From Spisula solida (lineage: Eukaryota; Mollusca; Bivalvia; Venerida; Mactridae), in NCBI GenBank assembly GCA_947247005.1, contig OX365949.1:22573130-22637129 (forward strand): DNA of 64,000 bases, in the 5' to 3' direction. The position numbers and the translations under genes were made by a program. The notes beneath the pieces are model-generated. The model was not told where the DNA came from, ran no database searches, and saw only the letters and a program-made list of their open reading frames with translations. Shown here piece after piece: positions 23,401 through 35,400 of this stretch (positions are counted from its first letter, which is position 1; each line of letters starts with the position of its first letter).

Positions 23401-26400
23401 ATAAAATTGAATACCCATTATAATGAACTATAATAAAATTGAATACCCATTATAATGAACGATAATAAAATTGAATACCCATTATAATGAACTATAGTAA
23501 TGAATACCCATTATAATGAACTATATTACAGTATACAAGAAACAACAATTTATTAGTTAATACTTACACCAAATATCAATGCTGGCATAGGTGTGAAATT
23601 TTTAGTGCTGATCATAGCAAGACATCCAGGTAAATGACCTTGACGGGCCCCGACAAAATACAACCTATAAATATATAGAAAACGTGTAATTTCAAAATCA
23701 GGAAAATCGTATGCGGCCGACCATTTTTGCCTAACAAGAGGCCTTCAATTAAATTGTTTTTATAGTTAACTCAGTTTGTATCAAAGAAAATTCTTCAGAG
23801 TAGATTAAATTTACCATAACTTTGCCATTTCTTGAGATATTTTCATCAAATAACTTTTATTTTGGTCAGAAGCCATAGCTCTTTCAGAAATAATAAATCC
23901 GGAATTCCGGATAAATCAGGAAAATTGACACCCCTGCGTGTAAGCATGATAAAACAAAACACGATATGATTGCCTCCATGATAACATCACACCATTGTCT
24001 AGAGATACCAGTAAGAAAAGTTAAAACACAGAAAAGATAATTTCTATTGTAACTAAAGTGGAAATACTTCAAATATTTTTCATACAGTGCTCAAATGAAA
24101 TGTTTGAAGCTTTTCATTGTTTCAAATTTCAATTGTTGCAATTTTTTCGGTAATTTAACTCAACCCAGTCGAAATTCTATCAAGTCAAAGGAAACGCTAG
24201 AACAATGACCCCTGGAATAGGTCGTTACCCACACAAGGAATGTTAGCTAGAAGATATGTAACAAAACAACAAGATCACTATCTGTTGTTTTAACTTATAA
24301 TCTCTTGTTTAACTACTGTATCTGGTGTTTTCTAACGCTAGGTGAAAGAACGACCGACATACAAAAATCTGCCACATTGTGTATAAACAAATCCAACATA
24401 CTACCATCAATCAGCAGTGTTGAAATACTCGGCACCATCTGTATTATTAAACGCTTGTCTTTTACAGCCCATACGATACATTCACAATCAGTCAAAAATG
24501 GCAGATTTATATAAATCAACTGACTAAACAAACATTAGTAAACTTGCACTGCTCTAAGGTTCTTATATTTTTTACTAGCATCTTTTCTAATTCTTATCAG
24601 GTAATACAAATCACTATGACATCTCGTAACCTAAACCCTATATATAAATGTCGAGTATAACTCAAGAAGCTATGTCAAGTCAAACTCTTAATTAGCTATA
24701 TCAAGCCAGCTTCATTTCTAAATGGTCCAATAATTTATCTCAATAATAATGTAGAGTGTTGGTAGGAAGGATAATGCTCTTGCCTATGGACTGAGAGGAC
24801 CCTGGTTCAATTTGCACGATGGGACCTGGTCCCGATCTCCCGAAGCATCTCAAGTAGAAATCTCAACTCAAATTGAGATTTTGCTAAAATCATAGTCGGA
24901 ATTAAAGATAAATCTAAAGCTTGAGCTCTTGAAATTTTATTGTAATAAACTCAGAATAACATTTCTGTTGAGTGATGCTAATTTTGAGTCCAGTCTCGCA
25001 TGGAAATTAATGTAAAGACACATATCAATATTTGAGATGAGATCTTGCTCAGATTGAGATGCTTAGGGAGATCGGGGCCTGGTCATTTCAGAACCTTTTC
25101 AGAGCTTCCCACCAAACTACAGATGAACTGGTACTGTAAGAGTGCAGTACAACAAGCATGCTAAAGAAACAAGGTGACTATTCAGAAAGAACTAAGGTAG
25201 TGCACCCAGATTCCTTGAGTCCCACAACAGTCCTCGGAGTCAGAGGTCAATGACCCATCAGGCAGGGGCAAAACCAAATGACGCACTACAACTGTCTCAG
25301 TAAATGCAAACGAAACAACAAGCATCTCAAAATGTACCAAATACTGAGTAAAATTGTAAAGGTTTCACATTACCTAGCTGAGGTAAATATGGCTCCATTA
25401 ACACCACCAAACGTAGAACAAGCAACAAACAATGGCATGATCCAACTCATAACACCATATGTACGATCTGCGAATGTCTGAAATATAAACAACATGAAAC
25501 ATATTAGATAACTACTATAAAATCAGAAATGTTCGCAAGGTCAAAATGTCTTGAAATTGCAATTCTGAAGATCAAATGTTCGTGATTTTCAACATTCTGA
25601 ATAACCTTCTTTTACTGCTGTTGTTGAAGATCACAAACATGAAATTTGTGAACTTGAATTCGAAAATGTGACAAAAATTAATCCTTTGCAAAAATTTCTG
25701 GTTTTATAGTTATGTTATGATGATATTTATATTAATCATGTCATCATAAATAATATGTTTTGACATCAGCAGTAAACTATTTGGCTTATAGTCATAGAAA
25801 TGATATGGATCTAAAGAAATACAGAAAAATGCATAAACGGCAGAAAAAATGCTTTAATCTATCTACCACGTTATTACAGCAAGCAATAACAGTGTCAGGA
25901 CAGTGAACCCGAGTTTCTGTACAAGTGTTTGTTTATAACCAGGGTGAAAGTATCTTGTAAATTCGGGGTTTAACACTGTTTCAGTTATAAATATGGCAGC
26001 CGATTCACCTAACCAGTTTTCCTGAACCAGGGCGGTATCCTAGCCAAGTTTCTTGTTTATTCGGGTTTAATGAAGCTTCTCGACAAATTTTCAGTTATGT
26101 GGTCAGCCAATTCACATAACCAGTTTCCAAAACAGTATCCTAGCCAGGTACTAACTTAGCCTTCCACAAGGAACCAGCAACAACGTTGTCAAAGTCACAA
26201 AGAAGGGTATGACCTGCTGTAACCGGGAATTGATTTAACCATGCTCCAGACGAGTCTATCGATCCAAGGCACGGACATCAGTCGTGGTATTTACAGAAGA
26301 TAATAATGTTTTGATACATCCAATATTATCAATATTTTACTTTAATTTTTTCCCTTTTCACACTAATGGACAAGATGGCAGCTGCAGTTGAAAGATTAAC

Positions 26401-29400
26401 GTAGTACTTACTGTATATTCACTACCATAAGTCAACTGTCATAAGTCAAGTCAGTTTTTTGAGACATTTTTATATGGATCTGGGCTGGTATTCATAAAGC
26501 ACCTTAGTAGAAATCTTAGAATTCTCTTAAAAAACATTAAATTTCCTTAAGTGTGTCAGCTAAATAAGATACTCAAAATTCTTGAACTGTGACATAGGTT
26601 TAAAGCATTGTAGGAAGAGCTACAATAATCACTAAGAAAACATGGGTTAATCTTCAATGTTAGGGAAATATGCACAACCCAAGGTTTTGACTTAAGTCAG
26701 AATATTTAAGTTTTCCACTAAAATGCTTTGTGAATACCAGCCCTGGTTGGTTATTTCCTATGGTAAAATGTTGAAGTTTATATTTCATAATTTGCATTAC
26801 CATGGAAACCATCATAATTATTTTCAACTATACTCACCACAGCTACAGCATCAGACTGCAACATCTCATATGGTGACAGAACGGTAAAATATGCAATATT
26901 GGCTAATACTTACCACAGCTACAGCATCAGACTGCAACATCTCATATGGTGACAGTACGGTAAAATATGCAATATTGGCTAATACTTACCACAGCTACAG
27001 CATCAGACTGCAACATCTCATATGGTGACAGTACGGTAAAATATGCAATATTGGCTAATACATAGATGATCGTCACCAACGGAATAGATATCCAAATAGC
27101 TCGAGGTAGATTTCTATAAATATACAAACATCGTTATCAATACCAGTGTACTCCATTTGAGTATGACCTACTTGACTTAAACCATTGGCACTCCCCTTGG
27201 AACATAGGCTGCAGATTATATCATTTGAGTATAAAATAAACTAATTAAAGTATTAATCAAACATATACCATATAATACGGTGATCATAAATGGCGATATA
27301 TCATTATACCACGTAATTATTGATATACTGTATTCCTAGAAATGGTTTCGCGCATTTTAAGTTAGCGACTTTCGCGGGAGGTATCATTTCGCGAAGTTTA
27401 ATAGCCGCGAATATGTTACCTCCAACAAATCCGCGAAAGTTTCTAGCTTCTTTATTCTAAACATGCTAAAATCGCAAAATCATTCGACGAAGGATAATTG
27501 TACTTGCGCATACATGACGTGGAATCTTCTGTCAATAAATCCATCTTTATAAAATCTAAGAACAATTAATTTATAGTTTTAATTTCTCAATATAAACATC
27601 AATTTCAATCCTCTAAGAATCGTGCATATTTTAGCTTGTGTAAACATAAACACTTATGACGTAGCGTGTAATGTGCTCAATGTAAACAAGCACAGGGGTA
27701 TATACATGGGTGGGGTGTTAACATTCAGTTTATTATACTTCTACTAAGGTTTGTTTTTGTCATGATTAAAGTCAATGTATTCCTGTACAGGTATTTACAA
27801 AAATCATTTCACATTTATTTGTTTAACATATGTTTGGTGGTTAATTTATAATTGTAACTTTTACCGGTTTATGTTGATAACACCTAATGAAAACACTATC
27901 AAATCCTTTGTTATAAAGAGATTAATTGATCATCGTAATTGTTATTATGTCATCTAAGGTCACAATCAATTGAATTTGATTGTGTATACACGGCTGGTGA
28001 TGACAAACAGTCCTATTGAAATTGCATGATGTGTCATATCTTTATGTCGTAGCGACTTTAGTTTCGCGAAATTCGCGGTCGTTACGATTCCGTGAAAATT
28101 TGTAACCGCGAAAATGCCGACGGTATGAAAAACGCGAAATATTGTATCCGCGAAAGTATCTAGGAATACAGTATAATATAAGCACCTGTCACAGCCCGTT
28201 AAATTGCAGAGACACAAGTGTAAGGGTTTATATGTTTAATAGTGCTAGAAGTCAAGTCAAACAAGATGCTTGGAGAGAAATGCTAACATATTAAACAGGT
28301 TTTATTGTTTCATTTATTCCATATGATCAAGTGACAATAATATTATATAAATGTCTCATGTCACACTACGTTGAACAGATTGCTGAATTACAAATGTCAA
28401 GGTCGTCATCAAGAAGCGACTGTAGACTAAACTTTTGCTGCCACAAATCTTAGTTAATAAAACTTTATTGAATTACTGTAGTTACTGTTTTGGCTGCCTC
28501 AAATTGAAAACAAGCATGGACAGCAAAATCTTTATGAAAACCCTGAGTGGTGAATTTTATAGAAGAGATGAAATATGCATGGGTGAAATTTAGATATCTG
28601 AAAAACCTGAAATTTTCAAAAATTGACAATTTACATAGGGAAATAAAGAAATTTTTGTACCCTCAAAACCCCGAACTTCAGGCATATGCCTGAAAACTTT
28701 CACCCAATGCATATATTTCGTAACAGTAGAAGATGATAGATTGGAGGTATGGAGTTAAGGGTTCAAAAGAGGAAATTTGTGACAGGGGTGTCAATAGAGC
28801 CAAATTAAAAATCTGGGAAATAGTATGCGGCTGACCTATTTTTCCGAATACGAGGCATTCAACCACATTGTTTCCATATTTAACTCATTCTGTATTGAAT
28901 AAAATCTTTCCGAGCAGACTAAATTGACCATAAGTTTGCCATTTCTTGAGATATTCTCATTAAATAATTTTTATTTTGGTCAATAATCATAGTTCATTCA
29001 GGATAGATAAATTCAGAATTCCATAATTCCATCTTGTCATCTGGGTACCACTGAATATTCATGGTTCTCTGTAAAATCATGGACATGGTTTTTTGACAGC
29101 GACCAAGTTATAAATCGTTATTTAATATTTTCACTGACAACCTGAGAGAAAATACACCCATCAATTTTTGTTTCATAATTATTTTGACAATTGAGATAAT
29201 AGAGTAGCAATTTATCACAGCAAAATGGATCTATGAATACACTATAATGATGATACACTGTATAACAATATGGATAATGTATTCAGCAATTACATAGAAT
29301 TGTGAGAATAAAATGAAATTCATGATTACGAAAAAAAAACGTAGCTAGTTGAGTAGTTTGAACAACTCTGTGGATACATCAGTGAAAATGCACACAGTTG

Positions 29401-32400
29401 ATAAGTCCAGGCCCTGGCCCCGATCTCCCGAAGCATCTCAAGTAGAATATCAACTCAAATTGAGTTTTTGCTAAAATCCGAGTCCGAATTAGAGATAAAT
29501 CTTAAGCTTGAGCTCTTGAAATTTTATTGTAATAAACTCAGAATAACATTTCTGTTTAGTGATGCTAATTTAGAGTCCAGTCTTGCATGGAAATTAATGT
29601 AAAGACACATACCAACATTTGAGATGAGATCTTGCTCAGATTGAGATGCTAAGGGAGATTGGGGCATCTCAATCTGAGCCAAATATCATTTAAAATATTG
29701 TTGAGTGTTTTTACGATAATTTCCAGGTAAAACTAGACTCAAAACAGGCATCACAGAAACCTTATTCTAAGTTAATATTAAAGTGTAATTTCAAGAGCTT
29801 GAGATTCAGCTTTATCTCAAATGCAGAATGTTTGAATGAAATCTCAATTTGAGCAGAGATTTGTACTTGAGATGCTTCAGGAGATCTCGGCAACGTACAA
29901 GAAAGATAACTCAAAGCAGAGCAGGAGCCAGGATTACAACAAATACTTACACTCAGCACTCAACACTCAAATTTTGAAAATGTAATATAATGAGCTATTA
30001 TTTGTCCTAGATCTCAAATTTAGATGAGGAAAATGTATAAGATTATTAGATAGTTTACTAGTGTTGAAAATCACATTTGATAAATTTTCTTTGCCATTTT
30101 GTACTATTATGAGGTGTAAATGTAATTATTGAATCTGAGTGCCACACTCAGCACTCAGACTGATGTATTGCAATTATAGCTTACAAATTCACTAAATTAA
30201 ACTAGGAAGTAATCCAAAAAACAATATTTAGTACCAATTTAACATTATTACAATGTCTTGCTCCAAAAAATGCTACAATGAACCTCAAAAGAGTGAATTT
30301 CAATATTTGAGTGTTGAGTGCTGAGTGAAAGTATTCGTTGTAATCCCGGCCCCAGATGTTACTTACTTGTAAGGCTCTTTCAATTCTTCTGTTACAAAAT
30401 TCAAATAATTCCTGAAATAAATTTATACACACCATTCAAAACATTATCACTTTAGGTATAGACACAGAAGAGAAAAGGCTATATACAGTGGGATGGATGA
30501 CAATTTTTCCAATTTGGAATGATAATAGCGTAATTTCAGACCAAGAATAAGACGTTAAAAAATCTGCTATTTTATGACTATAATGACATTTTTATCATAT
30601 TTATGTTCTATTCAAATTGATGTTACCCATGTGCATATGTGTATATTGCTGGCTACGCCTCTGATGGAACACATGTAAATGTAAAACAGAGTGAAAACAA
30701 GCGTTGACCGAAAATATTCTTCCTCGCTTTGACTTCAGATAACTGGGTTACTAGTTTATATTTAGGCCGTCCTGAAACATATTAGTTTATGTTTAGGCCG
30801 TCCTCAAACAGTCTTGTTAGACATCTATAATACAGCCCAACAAATTTTTTAATAATTTCAATGATTTGTTTATGGTCTAAACTACAATCAATGATTTATT
30901 AACTATTATTAAGCTGCTAAAACCTCACTGTGTCCCCTAATTTTATATCAGTGTAAGGGCCATATTCATGGGAACATGGATGTACCAACAGATAAGGTAA
31001 GGGGTTTTGATCCTTGAAACTTCTAAAAAGCCACAATTTGAGCCTCAAGATCTTTGTTTGAACGGTCATTTTCTCTTAACTCTTTGAGTATTTTGCTTAT
31101 AAAAATAGTAAATTTTAGTCAAAAGTATCAAAATAACCCTTCAGATTCAGAAGCTAGTAGAAGAACCCCTTTAATGTTATAAGGACAACCAAACAAATGT
31201 ATCACTCTGGCCCTAATACAGAACAAAGTCAGACAACAGTCAGGTATCATCAAATCTAACAAGAAACCAGCAGACATACTAGGCTGAACTTAAAATATTC
31301 TTGGTTTCCCCTTCCTGACCCTAGCAGTTTTAGAATAGGTCGGTAGGTAGGGTAAATATTTTTTTCGGGAACTGGAATTTCAGTGTTAAGACATACAAAT
31401 AATGAAATTTAGAATTAACTCTAAAGTGAAAACCAATAGTCATCAATTTATTGGTAAGAAAGTAAAACAAAAAAATAACATTTCCACTTCCAATTTTTAA
31501 TAAAAAAATATTATTTCAATTCGGGTAGGGCCCTTTTTAATCGGGTAGGTAAGGGATGGGGAAACAAACAATATTTTATTTTAGGCCCTAGGATACCAAG
31601 TGTACCCATCAGTGGTGAGGACAACTGAGTACAGCTGACATTCATTCCTGTACCAGATAGTTATCAAAGTCATATAAAAACCATGTTTGTTTCCTGAATA
31701 CTTCATTCATACACATTACAGTATATATTGTTACAATGTAGCACATACCAAGAAATCAGACACAGAGTGCCAGGTGGGAAACGGCTTAATGTTATATGCA
31801 GTCTATGAAAATGTTAAGTGTGTAATGTGTGACAGTTGTTGCTTTATCTACTGGATTATGTGATTTAAATTTATATATTACACATTTAACATTTAACAGA
31901 GACTGCATATAGCATGCATCATTAAGCCATTTCCCACAACATTGTGAAAAAAATGCCCCTAACTGCATGAGGGATGTGTTAAACAATTCTGCTACATATT
32001 TTCAAAATCTAAGAAGAACAGGTCACAAAACTAGGACCTAAACCACACCAAACTTTGTGGCATCAAATAAGGCAGACAGACAGGCATCTACAATCATGAT
32101 GCAACAATTTCTTTATACCAGTATTATATGTCTCATCACTAATTGTACACTTAATATGCTGATGTGCTTCAAAGGCTAACTACCTGCATACAGTGTGAAC
32201 ATTTAGTTCTGTCTGACCTTGAATTCTCAAATACCGGTAAGTAGCAGTACTTTATCCCTATTTTTTTAATTTCTAACATCAACATCGTGGTTCACGTATT
32301 TACATAGATCTAATATAAAATATACAATATCAATATTGTTGAATAACTTGTCAAAGTGTTATAGGATTATAGTTTGTATATAATATCTTTATTTGAAGGC

Positions 32401-35400
32401 TAAACTCCCAAAATTTAGAACTAGAGATAAGACTTATAAGTTACAGTATAAGTATGTAAACCATGATACAACAGATAAACAAACCAAGAGTAAGGTCCTT
32501 GTTACTACAGCCACCTCTTATGACAACCCAGGAGACATAGCACTTGAAACATAATTTATGAATGTCCGAAGGTTATCCAACACAAATCACACAGTAACAG
32601 ATAAGGTTTTAGTGCATTGGGTATTTTATCCCCAAGTTTCAATTTTGTTTGGGTTTTGACAAATTTTAATTGGGTATTTGATAAAACTCATAGGGTAAAT
32701 AATCTATAATGTACTATTTTCACTAAAGCATCATTTTCTCTTTGGATATTTCAGATTTTTCTTACTCCCCCCTCTCAAAATCTATTGGGTTTTCATGAAA
32801 ATAATTTGGGTAATTACCCCAATACACAGCTTATCTGTAGCCCTGCCAAATCATCAAAAAATTATTAACGCATATGATTTTTACTACAATAACTTGACGG
32901 GACAGAATAAATCAAATCCTCAGTTATCATTCCCCAACCTCTCCTTAAATCTCAGGCTCAAAATCTCGAGAATATAAAGAATCCTTTGCCTCGCCCACTT
33001 AGCGTTTTAAAAAAGACACAAATCTACAGTTAAATTTGATGCTTAACTACAATTGCACACATGTTCACCAAACCTGACCATTTTCTTTTTTCAACCAAGG
33101 ATAAGATACAAAATATAGTAATTTCTCATATTCCTCTATCCCCACACCCTAAGGATTATGTTCTAGTAATTAATTGAAGGCCTGTGGGGGAGGAAGTTAA
33201 ACTTTATGCAGGAGTGATAGATACGAAATGTACCTATGTGTTAAGTTTCTGCCCTGACATTACCTACAACTTCAAGTGCAACAGCACCGATAAATGTAAG
33301 AATATAAGTTTCCGGTAAGGCCAATACAAATTAATGTCAACAGTTCAGGTTCTTCTGGTAACATACTGAACAGGAACGGGGTAGGTAGGTAGGAAAACCA
33401 TTGTAATTTTTTTAATTATTTTATAGATTTTATGCACTGGAAAATCAACAATTTGTGGTGACTTTCGGCAAATAGCTAGGTAGGGAGGGTAACTAGAACC
33501 ACAAAATAATGTTGTTTTGTCCTAATACAACATGTTAAAGTACAGGGTCTGTGTAGCCTTGTCTGCACTGCCCTACTTTAAAGTTCTCGACAAAAACCAC
33601 CAAGGATAATATATACACAGTGAAAGCACCGACACAAAAAGTATCAGACATAAGATAGATCTACGTCTATCAGGCCTGTATCATCAGGCTCAAACTAAGC
33701 CACAGAATTACCAGCACGAGTGTTCCACACACCAAACATAACATAGTCACAACCCAGTCAGATGTTGCAAAAAGAACCAACTAATGACTAACTGTATATA
33801 AACAACATAACTAGGCTAACTTCTAGTAAAACATGCATACAACAGGTAAACATGTCGTCATAACATTGGGATCGTCATAATGGAGTCAATGCACCCTAAG
33901 ATAGAATCTATCCTAAATGTTAGACAGTTGATTTGTGTAACAAAAACACAGTAACTGCATTACCCATGAATACAAGCAAATAGCTGAATATACTAATGCC
34001 CACAACATCTCAAAATATTTGTATCCTTTCAGTTTTATAAATATGATTAGAAACAACAATTTTATAGAAACAGTTACTTTGTATCAGGTAACTGTATGTC
34101 AGATGTTATTTGCGACGTTTTTATTTTTGCCATTTATATTTATGAATTCATTTCCTCATGAATTTATAAATCCACATAAATTGACTTTTATCGCATGGAT
34201 GGATACCTATCCTAAAAACCTTCAACCGCATTTTATGAATCCCCAAATTATGTCTGATACCAGTATTGCAAACTAAACATCAAACAATTATAAAGTCATT
34301 TAGTACATGTATTTGGCCTGTTTTTTTGTAAGGGAAAAATGCCAGTCTGTTGTGAATATTCTGTTTCTTAAACTTATACTGGCAACTAATCATCCATTTT
34401 TTTCTTTTCAAAGGGAGAGGATTTTATTTTAAACTCAATTCAACATGAGTTTGATAAATTCATGTTTTAATATAGTAAGTTAAAGTAACAGGTATATGTA
34501 TACCATGTACAATAGTGCAAACTTCACAGGTCCTACTGAGGCATAATGCCCAAACCTGAAAATGAGTAGCAAGTCTGTTTTGGTACCATTAGCACACATC
34601 CCTACACCTTAACTAGGATTCAAAAAATGTTTTGTTGTTAAAATTCAGATTATGAAACTTCAAATGACCATAACTTTGTTAATTCTTTGAATGTTTTCAT
34701 GAAATAGCTTCTTTTTGTGCAAGGTTACTGGTAATTCTTTCCAATGAAACAAATCCGAATTTCCGGATTATTATTGTATGACCCCTGAAATTTGTCATTT
34801 GTTTACTATAGAATATTCATGAATTCAACGAAATTCTATACAAATAGAGTCTATGAGAGTTCCTGATTTCTTTATTCCATTAAAGACCCGGATCATATTA
34901 GATCAGCTCTTCATTTAGTGCATGTTTTCAGCCGGGAGTTCATAAACATTTTTTACAATCTCATACATTAAATTATTATTTTATGAAAAATGAATTATTG
35001 CTCGATATTCAAACCAATCAAAATTTATAATATCATAAATTAAAAGCAAGCACACACATCTGCATATGAGTGACATTGTTAATTTTCCGGGGGCCTAGTT
35101 CTAGTGTATATAATCACTCAGTGGAGATAAACTCAACAATACCAGGAGGCACATGTCTGGGCTCATGTCTCCATCATAATAGTAATTGAAATATTGAATA
35201 TTATAGTGTCATTTTTTTCTTTTCAAATTGCTACCTAGCAATATTTTTTTAAACCAAATGGGACATTTATCCAACTGTTTTTGTGTTGTTTTTTTAGAAT
35301 TGTTTGAAGTCCTACAATCATGTCAACAGTATTTCATTCATAATGATATTGGGACTACCCTACCCAGTCCAGGGGTTCTACTGAGGCAAAAAGCCCAATT

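Noticed and set aside
23278..23525. Regular 32-bp repeats resembling a CRISPR array
   Set aside because: The repeats are contiguous with no unique spacers, and the context is an animal intron. It is a minisatellite.
26838..26914. Treating the second and third copies of the 76-bp unit as coding sequence
   Set aside because: The next exon needs phase 0, which only the first donor gives. Reading through meets a stop in the second copy.
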